DNA of 64,000 bases from positions 1 through 64,000 of the forward strand of contig NZ_JASERL010000001.1 of the NCBI RefSeq assembly GCF_030766935.1, read 5' to 3'. Below are positions 1 through 7,111 of the stretch, piece by piece. Under the pieces are notes generated by a model. The model was not told where the DNA came from. It was given only the letters and a program-made list of their open reading frames with translations, and made no database searches. Positions within the stretch are counted from its first letter, which is position 1, and every line of letters begins with the position of its first letter. Made by a program: the position numbers and the translations under genes. The stretch is from Streptomyces sp. KL109B (GTDB lineage: Bacteria; Actinomycetota; Actinomycetes; Streptomycetales; Streptomycetaceae).

Positions 1-24
1 GAATGGCACGGGGCTTTTCTGCGT

Positions 25-693
25 TTATGACGGCTTCACCAGACGGGTGTCGTACGCCAGGATGACCGCCTGCACCCGGTCCCGCGCTTCCGTCTTCGCC
101 AGGATGCGGCCCACGTGGGTCTTCACCGTCGACTCCGCGAGGTGGAAGCGCTGTGCGATCTCCGTGTTCGTCCAGCCGTGGCCGATGGCCGTGAGGATCT
201 CTCGTTCGCGTTCCGTGAGGTGTGCGAGGCGGGGGTCCTGGGTGGGGTCCGTCGGTTCGCCGGGGGCGGGGAGTCTGTCGGCGTAGGTGTCGAGGAGGCG
301 GCGGGTGAGGCTCGGGGCGACCACCGCGTCGCCGGAGGCCACGGCCCTGATGCCGGCGAGGAGTTCCTCCGGCTGGGCGTCCTTGACCAGGAAACCGGAG
401 GCTCCCGCGCGCAGGCCCGCGTAGGCGTACTCGTCGAGGTCGAAGGTCGTGAGGATCAGGACCTTGGTGTGGTCGCCGGCCTCGACGATGCGGCGGGTGG
501 CCTCGATGCCGTCGAGGCCGGGCATGCGGATGTCCATCAGAGCGACGTCCGGGCGGAATTCGGAGACCATGCGTACCGCCTCCGTGCCATCGGCCGCCTC
601 GCCCGCCACCGCCAGGTCGTCCTGGCTCTCCAGGAGCATGCGGAAGCCGAAGCGCTGCATGGGCTGGTCGTCGACGATGAGGACGCTCGTCAC
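25..693 (-). CDS. NarL/LuxR-family response regulator
   Basis: Cytoplasmic DNA-binding response regulator, partner of the kinase encoded just upstream. Residues 1-115 form a receiver with acidic pocket D8-D9, phospho-acceptor D54 (VALMDIRMPG) and K104. Residues about 158-215 are a LuxR helix-turn-helix (LTEREREIL, then STVKTHVGR). The 222-aa length is normal for the family. I chose the GTG at 693 over an in-frame ATG at 729 because it makes a GTGA overlap with the kinase stop and has GGAAGG 9 nt upstream. It is the last gene of a four-gene operon (ABC ATPase, permease, kinase, regulator), so it probably controls that transporter. Target genes are not visible. Confidence 0.93.
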   Translation of the reverse strand: MTSVLIVDDQPMQRFGFRMLLESQDDLAVAGEAADGTEAVRMVSEFRPDVALMDIRMPGLDGIEATRRIVEAGDHTKVLILTTFDLDEYAYAGLRAGASGFLVKDAQPEELLAGIRAVASGDAVVAPSLTRRLLDTYADRLPAPGEPTDPTQDPRLAHLTEREREILTAIGHGWTNTEIAQRFHLAESTVKTHVGRILAKTEARDRVQAVILAYDTRLVKPS

Positions 694-1958
694 GGAGTGG
701 GGCCTTCCGGGATCGGGATGCGGAGGCACACCCGCCAGCCGCCGGCCGGTCGTGGGCCGGCCTCAAGTGTGCCCTGGTAGAGGGCCGTTCGCTCGCGCAT
801 GCCGGTCAGGCCGCGGCCGGTTCGGCCGGTTCGGCCGGTTCGGTCGGTTCCGTCCGGGGCGGACGCGGTGCCGTGGTCCGTGTCCGTGACCGTGACGGTC
901 AGGGCTTCGGGGGCGTACGCGAGGTGCAGCTCGGCGGTTGCCGAGGGGCCGCCGTGTTTGAGGGTGTTGGTGAGGGCTTCCTGGATGACGCGGTACACCG
1001 TGAGTTCCAGGCCCGGGGGCAGTGGCGCCGGGTGGCCCTCGATGGTCGTACGGACGGGGAGACCTGCGGAACGTACGCCTTCGAGGAGGGAGTTGAGGTC
1101 GGCTAGGGACGGGGCGGGGGTCAGGTCGGGGGAGGGGGCCGTGGGGGATTCCTCGCCGAGTACGTCGAGGAGGCGGCGGAGTTCGGTGAGGGCCTGGCGG
1201 CTGGTGGTGGCGATGGCGGTGAGGGCCTGGCCCGCGCGTTCCGGGTTGCGGGCGGCCGCGTAGGAGCCGCCGTCGGCGAGGCCTGTGATGACGGAGAGGT
1301 TGTGGCCGATGATGTCGTGCATCTCGCGGGCGATGCGGGTGCGTTCGGCGGCGGTGGCGAGTTGGGCCTGCTGGTCGCGTTCGACTTCGAGTTGGCGGGC
1401 GCGTTCGACGAGGGAGTTCGTGTAGTCCTGGCGGCTGCGGATGGCGAGGCCGAAGGCGGCGACCAGGGCCAGCGCCCAGAACTGCGGGACGACCTGCTGG
1501 TCCCAGCTGCCCTTCGGGAAGCGGACGACGGCGACCGCGACCGGGATCATGGTGAGCGCGCAGGCCAGGAGCAGGGTGCGGATGCGGGAGCGCAGCGCCA
1601 CGTTGAAGACGACGAAGAGCTGGAGCAGGGCGGCCTGGAGGACGGCGCCCGTAGCGCTGTTGACCGTGCCCGCCGCCACCATGACCGTGAGCGCCGCCAG
1701 GGGGTGGCTGCGGCGCCACAGCAGCGGGATCGTCAGGGCCAGGCTCAGGGTGAGGACGAGCCAGCCGGGGACGTCGGTGTTGTGGGCGATGTTCTTCCAG
1801 CCGTCGCCCGCGTAGTCGATGACGGCCGAGGCGACGCAGATGCCCGTGAGGGTGAGGTCCCAGGGCAGCGGGTGGCGCCGGTCGTAGGCGCGCACCCGCT
1901 GGGCGGTGCGTTGCAGGAGCCCGGAGAGGGGTGCGGGCGAGGGCGAGGGCGGGGTCAC
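690..1958 (-). CDS. Membrane sensor histidine kinase (HisKA_3 type)
   Basis: Sensor kinase, 422 aa, expected to phosphorylate D54 of the downstream regulator. The N-terminal half has about five to six hydrophobic segments (residues 35-175) with no large extracellular domain, as in intramembrane-sensing kinases. A coiled-coil follows, then the HisKA_3 box with phospho-acceptor H214 (REMHDIIGHN). The HATPase part shows the N box (VIQEALTNTLKHG) and G box (GRGLTGMRER). Directly before the G box is a repeated Thr-Gly-Arg stretch encoded by a 9-bp tandem repeat, an unusual place for a length-variable tract. It starts 13 bp after the permease stop. The ligand is unknown; neighbours suggest a membrane or antibiotic stress cue. 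Confidence 0.92.
   Translation of the reverse strand: MTPPSPSPAPLSGLLQRTAQRVRAYDRRHPLPWDLTLTGICVASAVIDYAGDGWKNIAHNTDVPGWLVLTLSLALTIPLLWRRSHPLAALTVMVAAGTVNSATGAVLQAALLQLFVVFNVALRSRIRTLLLACALTMIPVAVAVVRFPKGSWDQQVVPQFWALALVAAFGLAIRSRQDYTNSLVERARQLEVERDQQAQLATAAERTRIAREMHDIIGHNLSVITGLADGGSYAAARNPERAGQALTAIATTSRQALTELRRLLDVLGEESPTAPSPDLTPAPSLADLNSLLEGVRSAGLPVRTTIEGHPAPLPPGLELTVYRVIQEALTNTLKHGGPSATAELHLAYAPEALTVTVTDTDHGTASAPDGTDRTGRTGRTGRGLTGMRERTALYQGTLEAGPRPAGGWRVCLRIPIPEGPTP
818..853 (+). repeat. 9-bp tandem repeat inside kinase ATP-lid
   Basis: About three and a half near-perfect copies of GGTTCGGCC, read on the minus strand as repeated Thr-Gly-Arg in the ATP-lid/G-box region of the histidine kinase. 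The unit is a multiple of three, so copy-number change would keep the frame. Confidence 0.85.
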
Positions 1959-1971
1959 CGGGACATCCTGG

Positions 1972-2745
1972 TCATACGTCGCGGCGCTTGAGAAGCAGAC
2001 CGGCTGCGGTGAGGACGGCGGCTACCCACACGATCAGGGAGAGGAGGCCGGTGCCGGGGGTGTTGTGGTCGGCCACGGGGATGATCGAGCCGAGGGACTC
2101 CGCGGACTTCGACGGGAAGAACTTCACGGCGCTCTGTACGACGTCGTTGCTGATCATCTGGAGAACCTCGGGCAGGATCATCACGACGCCCACGAACGCG
2201 CCGATCGCGGCCGGTACGGAGCGGCAGAGCGCGCCCAGGCCGAGGGCGATGAGGCTGAGCAGGGTGATGCCCGCCGCGTTGCCCGCGAGGGCGCCGAGGA
2301 CGCCGGAGTCGGTGAGGGACAGCGCCTTGTCGGAGTCGGAGAGCCAGATCTGGGCGGCCAGGAACGTGACGAGGTTCGTGGCGAAGGTGACCGTGAAGGC
2401 GAGGGCCGTGAAGACGGCGGCTTTGGACCACAGGACCGGCAGGCGGCGCGGGACGGCCGTCATGGTGGCGCGGACCAGGCCCGTCGAGTACTCGCTCGCG
2501 GCGATCAGGATGCCGAGGACGGCGACGCAGATCTGGGAGAGCTGGGTGCCGAAGAGGGTGAAGACGATCGTGTCGATGTTCGCGTCGTCGCCGTCGTACG
2601 TCGAGCCCATCATCAGGCCGACGCCTACGACCAGGGTCACGGAGAGGCCGAGCGTCCACCAAGTGCTGCGCAGGGTACGGAGCTTGTGCCATTCGGAGTG
2701 CAGGACGCGGGTGGGGGTCAGCGCGTAGGGCTGGGCCGTGGTCAT
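1972..2745 (-). CDS. ABC-2 type transporter permease
   Basis: Integral membrane subunit, 257 aa, with about six hydrophobic segments. The N-terminus (SEWHKLRTLRSTWWTLG) is typical of actinobacterial ABC-2 permeases that pair with DrrA/BcrA-type ATPases. The start at 2745 overlaps the ATPase stop as ATGA, indicating translational coupling; longer upstream starts would run through the ATPase gene in another frame. It should form a homodimeric channel energised by the preceding ATPase. The substrate is unknown. Its place in an operon with a two-component system suggests export of, or defence against, a membrane-active compound. Confidence 0.92.
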   Translation of the reverse strand: MTTAQPYALTPTRVLHSEWHKLRTLRSTWWTLGLSVTLVVGVGLMMGSTYDGDDANIDTIVFTLFGTQLSQICVAVLGILIAASEYSTGLVRATMTAVPRRLPVLWSKAAVFTALAFTVTFATNLVTFLAAQIWLSDSDKALSLTDSGVLGALAGNAAGITLLSLIALGLGALCRSVPAAIGAFVGVVMILPEVLQMISNDVVQSAVKFFPSKSAESLGSIIPVADHNTPGTGLLSLIVWVAAVLTAAGLLLKRRDV

Positions 2746-3737
2746 GCTGCTGCTCCTGCGGGTTTCGTGGTCGCCTGGTATTCGACGGTGTCGTGGGTGA
2801 GGTCCATGAAGGCCTGCTCCAACGACGCGGTCTGCGGGGTGAGTTCGAAGAGCGGGAGGCCGTTGGCCGCGGCGAGGCGGCCGATGTCGGGGGCTTCGAG
2901 TCCTCGTACGTGGAGGGTCTCGGGGGTCTCGCCGTCGGTGACGGCGATGTCGGTGAGGGTGATGTCGGTGACGGGGCTGTCGGCAGCGGCGCTGTCGGCG
3001 GCGGCCAGGAGGGTGCGCAGGTGGGTCGCCTCGGGGGTGGTGACCTTCACGTAGGCCGCGCCTGATTCGCGTACGAGATCGGTGACGGTCGTGTCCGCGA
3101 GGAGGCGGCCGCGGCCGATCACGACCAGGTGGTCGGCGGTGAGCGCCATTTCGGACATGAGGTGGGAGGAGACGAGGACCGTACGGCCTTGTGCGGCAAG
3201 GGACTTGAGGAGGGTGCGGATCCATAGGACGCCCTCGGGGTCGAGGCCGTTGACCGGCTCGTCGAGGATGATCGTGGCCGGGTCGCCGAGGAGCGCCGCG
3301 GCGATGCCGAGGCGTTGGCCCATGCCGAGGGAGAAGCCCTTGACGCGTTTGTCGGCGACGTCGGTGAGGCCCGCGAGGTCGAGGACGGTTTCGACGCGGG
3401 AGCGGGGGATGCCGTGGGTGAGGGCGAGTGCGGTGAGGTGGTGGAAGGCGGTGCGGCCGGGGTGCACGGCCTTCGCCTCCAGGAGGGCGCCGACCTCGGT
3501 GAGGGGCGCGGGGTGGGTGGCGTAGGCGCGGCCGCCGATGGTGGCGCGGCCGGAGGTGGGGGTGTCCAGGCCGAGGAGCATGCGCATGGTCGTGGACTTG
3601 CCGGCGCCGTTCGGGCCGAGGAAGCCGGTGACCGTGCCGGGCTCGACCGTGAAGGTGAGGTCGTCGACGACGGTCTTTCCGGTCTTCGCGCTCTTGCCGC
3701 CGTAGCGTTTTGTGAGGCCGTGGGCTCGGATCGTCAT
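2742..3737 (-). CDS. ABC transporter ATP-binding protein (DrrA/BcrA type)
   Basis: Cytoplasmic ATPase subunit, 331 aa, first gene of the operon. Walker A (GPNGAGKST, near residue 42), signature motif (FSLGMGQRLG), Walker B (IILDEPVNGLD) and switch histidine (VLVSSH) are all present. The C-terminal 100 residues form the extra domain common in drug-export ATPases of this class. It couples to the permease through an ATGA overlap. No clear operator was seen in the upstream spacer, which is filled by repeats from 3904. The substrate cannot be told from sequence. Confidence 0.94.
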   Translation of the reverse strand: MTIRAHGLTKRYGGKSAKTGKTVVDDLTFTVEPGTVTGFLGPNGAGKSTTMRMLLGLDTPTSGRATIGGRAYATHPAPLTEVGALLEAKAVHPGRTAFHHLTALALTHGIPRSRVETVLDLAGLTDVADKRVKGFSLGMGQRLGIAAALLGDPATIILDEPVNGLDPEGVLWIRTLLKSLAAQGRTVLVSSHLMSEMALTADHLVVIGRGRLLADTTVTDLVRESGAAYVKVTTPEATHLRTLLAAADSAAADSPVTDITLTDIAVTDGETPETLHVRGLEAPDIGRLAAANGLPLFELTPQTASLEQAFMDLTHDTVEYQATTKPAGAAA

Positions 3738-4064
3738 GTGAGTACGGTGCCGTGGGCGGGGCCTCGGGGGCGTCGGACCGGGGGATGCGGGTTTCGGGGG
3801 TGGTGTCGTACCGGGGTACTACGGGACCTTAGGGCGGGTTTCTTTGCGGAGGCCGGGGTGGGGCGGGCCTGTGGCGGGGGTGGCGCCTGTGGTTCGTGCG
3901 GCCTGCACCGGGGGCCGCCTTGCCCACCCTGCCGCCCAAGGCGGCAGATTGCCCAAGGCGGGTGGGGCCGACCGATAGGGGCGGGTGGGGTTGGCCGCCA
4001 CGGGTGGGGTTGGCCGATAGGGGCGGGTGGGGTTGGCTGTCAGGCGTACGGGTGGGGTTGGCTG
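3738..4064. other. Gene-free spacer holding repeats
   Basis: 327 bp between the ABC operon start and the end of the reductase gene. It should contain the promoter of the ABC operon at about 3740-3830, but I see no convincing -10/-35 pair. The rest is a family B repeat copy (3904-3960) followed by a degenerate tandem array (3961-4080). Confidence 0.8.
3904..3960 (+). repeat. Family B dispersed repeat, copy 1
   Basis: A 57-bp element beginning TGCACCGGGGGCCGCCTTG and containing nested inverted repeats (GCCGCCTTG against CAAGGCGGC, then a second AAGGCGG). Nearly identical copies occur at 16784-16850 and 30319-30390. It can fold as a strong hairpin on either strand. Confidence 0.9.
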
Positions 4065-4080
4065 TCAGGCGTACGGGTGG
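3961..4080 (+). repeat. Degenerate minisatellite running into the reductase stop
   Basis: Head-to-tail units that each begin GGGTGGGGTTGGC or a close variant. The last two units are perfect 25-bp copies (4031-4055 and 4056-4080). The second copy contains the last codons and stop (4065-4067) of the reductase gene, so the array looks like an expansion of that gene end. Confidence 0.85.
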
Positions 4081-4667
4081 GTCGCTCGGGCCGTGCGGAG
4101 GGCGTGGGCCCACCAGGCGAGTTGGTCGAGCATCACCTTGGCGGCGCCGGCCGCGCCCTGTTCGTCGTGGGCGGGGCCGTCCTCGGCGAAGAGGCCGTCG
4201 TGGGCGCCGTGGAAGCTGACGCCGTCGCGGATCGTGGCGCAGTGCAACTCGGCGAAGACCAGGCGGAGTTGTTCCACCGCGCGCAGGCCGCCGCCCACGC
4301 CGCCGTACGAGACGAAGCCGACGGGCTTGGCCTTCCACTCGTCGCGGTGCAGGTCGATGAAGTGCTTCAGGTGGGCCGGGAAGCTGTGGTTGTACTCGGG
4401 GGTGACGACGACGTAGGCGTCGGCGGCGTCCACGCGGGACGCCAACTCGGCCTGGGCCGGGGTCGGTTCGTGGCCCCAGGACGGGTGGGTCTCGGGGAGG
4501 TCCAGGTCGGTCAGGTCGATGACGTCGAAGTGGGTGTCGGGGGTGTGGGCCTTGGCGTGGGCCGTGAACCAGGTGCTCACCGTGGGGGCGAGGCGGCCGT
4601 CGCGGGTGGATCCGACGACGATCGCTACGCGGAGGGGGCGGGTGGGCGTGGTGTGGGTGGTGGTCAT
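4065..4667 (-). CDS. NADPH-dependent FMN reductase family protein
   Basis: Flavodoxin-fold oxidoreductase, 200 aa, likely moving electrons from NAD(P)H to bound FMN and then to quinones, azo compounds or another acceptor. The FMN phosphate loop (GSTRDGR) is near residue 19 and the isoalloxazine-side loop (PEYNHSFPAHLKHF) near residue 88; a glycine-rich SYGGVGGG follows. GGAG precedes the ATG by 9 nt. It lies 18 bp after the exporter gene on the same strand, so both probably respond to the TetR repressor. A pump plus a flavin reductase suggests response to a redox-active or aromatic toxin. The final codons lie inside a perfect 25-bp tandem duplication. Confidence 0.92.
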   Translation of the reverse strand: MTTTHTTPTRPLRVAIVVGSTRDGRLAPTVSTWFTAHAKAHTPDTHFDVIDLTDLDLPETHPSWGHEPTPAQAELASRVDAADAYVVVTPEYNHSFPAHLKHFIDLHRDEWKAKPVGFVSYGGVGGGLRAVEQLRLVFAELHCATIRDGVSFHGAHDGLFAEDGPAHDEQGAAGAAKVMLDQLAWWAHALRTARATHPYA

Positions 4668-4685
4668 GGGTGCGGTTCTCCGTTC

Positions 4686-6329
4686 TTAGTGGGTTGACTT
4701 GGTGTGCGTGGTGTTCTCGTTGCGCTGCGCCGGGGGCTGTGCCCACCCGTTCCGCCGTGCGGAACGCCTGCCCACAGCGGGGGTGGAGTGGGTGGGGTCG
4801 GTGTGGGCGGAACGCCTGCCCACAGCGGGGGTGGAGTGGGTGGGGTCGGTGTGGGTGGAGCGCCTGCCCACAGTGGGCGTCAACAGCCGGTTCACCGTGA
4901 GGGCCAGCGCCGTCATCAGCGCCGCTACCGTCCACAGCGTCACCCGCCACGCCTCCGTGAACTCCGGGGCGTGGCCGCCGGAGCCCGAGGTCACACGGGC
5001 CGCCAGGTCCGGCGAGCCCACTCGGGACTCGACCGCCGCCAGCAGCACCGCGCCGAAGACGGTCAGCATCACCGCGCCCGTGCCGCCGCGGACCGTGTTG
5101 AGGAAGCCGGAGGCCATGCCGACCTCGGACGGGGTGACCATCGACATCGCCTGGGCGTCGATGATGCCGATCGACAGGCCCTGGCCCGCGCCGATGGTGA
5201 GGAGTGGGCCCGCGAGGGCGAGGGCGTCGATGCCGGGGTGCAGCGTCGTCAGCCACGCGTTGCCCGCCGCGAGCAGGAGCAGGGAGAGGACGACGAGGTG
5301 GCGGGCGGGTATGCCCCGGTTGACGAGGCGGGCGCCGAGTGGGGGAAGGGCCAGGATCGGCGCCGTCATCAGCAGGAGCGTCAGGCCGGCGGCGCGGGCC
5401 GTCGTGCCGTTCGCGCCCTGGAGGTAGGTGGGGAGGAAGGTGAGGACGCCGGTCGTGCCCGCGCCGAGGCCGAAGGAGGCGACCGCCCAGCCGAGGAACG
5501 CCGGGTTGCGGGCGAGGCGCAGGTCGAGGATCGGTCGGCCGTCGCCGGTACGGACGAGGCGGCGTTCTACGCGTACGAAGGTGATGAGGAGGGCGATGGA
5601 CAGCGCCGCCGGGAGCAGGGTCCGCGGCGCCGCCCAGCCGGACTTCGAGCCCTGCGTGATCGCGTACAGGCCGAGGGCCAGGCCGGCGATGAAGGTGGCC
5701 GCGCCCGCCTTGTCGACGCTGGGCCGGGTGTCCGCGCGGGACTCCGGCATCAGGCGGGTGCCGACGACGATGACCGCGCCCACGACGACGTACGACAGGA
5801 AGGTGGCGCGCCAGCCGACCGCGTCCACCAGCCAGCCGGAGAACGTCGGGCCGAAGGCCAGGCCGACGCCCGCCGTGGTGCCGAGCGAGGCGAAGACGCG
5901 GGTGCGGGCCGGGCCCGTGAAGGTGGCCGCGAGCAGGGAGCCGCCGCTCGCCATCACGCCCGCCGCGCCGATGCCGGAGAGGATCCGGGCCGCGTCGAGG
6001 AACAGGATGCTGTGCGCGAGGGCCGATGCGAGGGTGCCGGCCGTGTAGAGGGCGGCGCCCGCCGTGAGGATCCGGCGGCGGCCGTAGAGGTCGCCGAGCG
6101 AGCCCGCGACCAGCATGAACGAGGACGCGGCGAGGAAGTAGCCGACCACGACCCACTGGAGCGCGGCGCCGGAGGCGCCGAGGTCGGCGCCGATGCGGGG
6201 GAGCGCGACCGTGGTGCCGGACATGGCCATCGGGAGCGTGAGCATCCCGAGGAGGACGACGAGGAGGGTGAACGTGGAGCGGCTGCCGCCGACTTCGCGG
6301 GCCGCCGAAGCCTGGGGTTCGGTTGCCAT
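4686..6329 (-). CDS. MFS exporter, DHA2/EmrB-QacA (14-TM) family
   Basis: Proton-coupled drug exporter, 547 aa. Motif A (GSLGDLYGRRR) follows TM2, and the antiporter-type motif C region (GIGAAGVMASGG) is present. About 14 hydrophobic segments fit DHA2. I start at the ATG at 6329 (MATEPQ); an upstream in-frame start at 6365 would lie inside the operators. The last ~65 residues form a hydrophilic tail made of a 16-residue unit (TPAVGRRSAHTDPTHS) repeated about 2.5 times, encoded by a 48-bp minisatellite. This is unusual for MFS proteins. Transcribed divergently from tetR; the reductase follows. Confidence 0.93.
   Translation of the reverse strand: MATEPQASAAREVGGSRSTFTLLVVLLGMLTLPMAMSGTTVALPRIGADLGASGAALQWVVVGYFLAASSFMLVAGSLGDLYGRRRILTAGAALYTAGTLASALAHSILFLDAARILSGIGAAGVMASGGSLLAATFTGPARTRVFASLGTTAGVGLAFGPTFSGWLVDAVGWRATFLSYVVVGAVIVVGTRLMPESRADTRPSVDKAGAATFIAGLALGLYAITQGSKSGWAAPRTLLPAALSIALLITFVRVERRLVRTGDGRPILDLRLARNPAFLGWAVASFGLGAGTTGVLTFLPTYLQGANGTTARAAGLTLLLMTAPILALPPLGARLVNRGIPARHLVVLSLLLLAAGNAWLTTLHPGIDALALAGPLLTIGAGQGLSIGIIDAQAMSMVTPSEVGMASGFLNTVRGGTGAVMLTVFGAVLLAAVESRVGSPDLAARVTSGSGGHAPEFTEAWRVTLWTVAALMTALALTVNRLLTPTVGRRSTHTDPTHSTPAVGRRSAHTDPTHSTPAVGRRSARRNGWAQPPAQRNENTTHTKSTH
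4759..4884 (+). repeat. 48-bp minisatellite in exporter 3' end
   Basis: Two nearly perfect 48-bp copies (4759-4806 and 4807-4854) and a diverged partial third (4855-4884). The unit is 16 codons long, so copy number changes the length of the C-terminal tail without shifting the frame. Confidence 0.92.
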
Positions 6330-6339
6330 GCCGGTAAAG

Positions 6340-6355
6340 TACAACCGTGGTTGTA
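6340..6355. promoter_or_regulatory. TetR operator 1
   Basis: Palindrome TACAACCGTGGTTGTA, just upstream of the exporter start. Its centre is 21 bp (two helical turns) from operator 2, so two repressor dimers would bind on one face of the DNA. Confidence 0.8.
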
Positions 6356-6359
6356 AGAA

Positions 6360-6377
6360 GTACAACCGTCGTTGTAC
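6360..6377. promoter_or_regulatory. TetR operator 2
   Basis: Palindrome GTACAACCGTCGTTGTAC, with the same half-site as operator 1. Likely blocks transcription of both the exporter-reductase operon and tetR. A direct repeat of CCTAGG (6377-6382 and 6391-6396) follows and may be part of the tetR promoter. Confidence 0.8.
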
Positions 6378-6432
6378 CTAGGTCTCTGTGCCTAGGCTGA
6401 GCGAGGTCGGCGTAGGACGGAGCGGTATCGGT

Positions 6433-7098
6433 ATGACACAGGGGCAGGAGCCGGAGCCGGGGCGCGCCCCGCGCAAGGGCACGGTCGAGAAGCGGCGGGC
6501 GCTGTTGCGCGGGGCGCGCACGGTCTTCGGGCGCGAGGGGTACACGCGCGCCGGGATCGACGAGATCGCGGCCGAGGCCGGGGTCTCGACGCGCACGCTC
6601 TACAACCACTTCGGCGGCAAGGAGAACCTCTTCCGCGAGGTGCTGCTCGACAGCGCCGCCGCCGTCACGGACGTTCAAGTGGCCATCATTGACAGGCACT
6701 TGGGCAAGGTGACGGACGTGGAGGAGGACGTGCGGGCTCTCGCGCGTGAGTGGATGGGACGGCGCGGCGAGCACTCCCCGCACATGCTCCTCGTACGGCA
6801 GATCATCGCGGAGGGCCCGCATCTGCCCGCGGGCGTCATCGAGGAGTGGCAGCGGATCGGGCCGCGCGCGGTCATGGAGGCGCTGCGGGTGCGGTTCGCG
6901 GAGCTCGGGAAGCAGGGGGCGCTGGCCGTGGACGAGGCGGGATCGGCGGAGGCCGCGCGGTACTTCGGGCTGTTGGTGCCGGGGTCCGTCACCGTGGACA
7001 CGTTCTTCGGGGTCGTGCCGATGGACGGGGAGGAGATCGACCGGCGGGTGGAGAGCGGGGTGCGGACGTTTTTGAGGCTGTACGGCCGTAGTGCCTGA
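6433..7098 (+). CDS. TetR-family repressor of the divergent exporter
   Basis: Cytoplasmic repressor, 221 aa. The N-terminal helix-turn-helix is clear: AGIDEIAAEAGVSTRTLYNH (residues about 39-58), then the FGGKENLF turn. The C-terminal ligand-binding domain resembles the AefR-like/TetR_C group. I start at the ATG at 6433; an in-frame GTG at 6388 lacks a ribosome site and would place the start next to operator 2. It lies 103 bp from the exporter start with two palindromes between, the standard local-repressor layout. The inducer is unknown but is probably an exporter substrate. It ends 13 bp from the convergent type IV secretion-like operon. Confidence 0.92.
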   Translation: MTQGQEPEPGRAPRKGTVEKRRALLRGARTVFGREGYTRAGIDEIAAEAGVSTRTLYNHFGGKENLFREVLLDSAAAVTDVQVAIIDRHLGKVTDVEEDVRALAREWMGRRGEHSPHMLLVRQIIAEGPHLPAGVIEEWQRIGPRAVMEALRVRFAELGKQGALAVDEAGSAEAARYFGLLVPGSVTVDTFFGVVPMDGEEIDRRVESGVRTFLRLYGRSA

Positions 7099-7111
7099 AG
7101 CTGTACGGAGG

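Noticed and set aside
3829..6822. Very long minus-strand open frame (997 codons) across the exporter region
   Set aside because: Arg/Pro/His-rich translation typical of a shadow frame in GC-rich DNA. It overlaps the exporter, reductase and TetR genes, which have clear domains.
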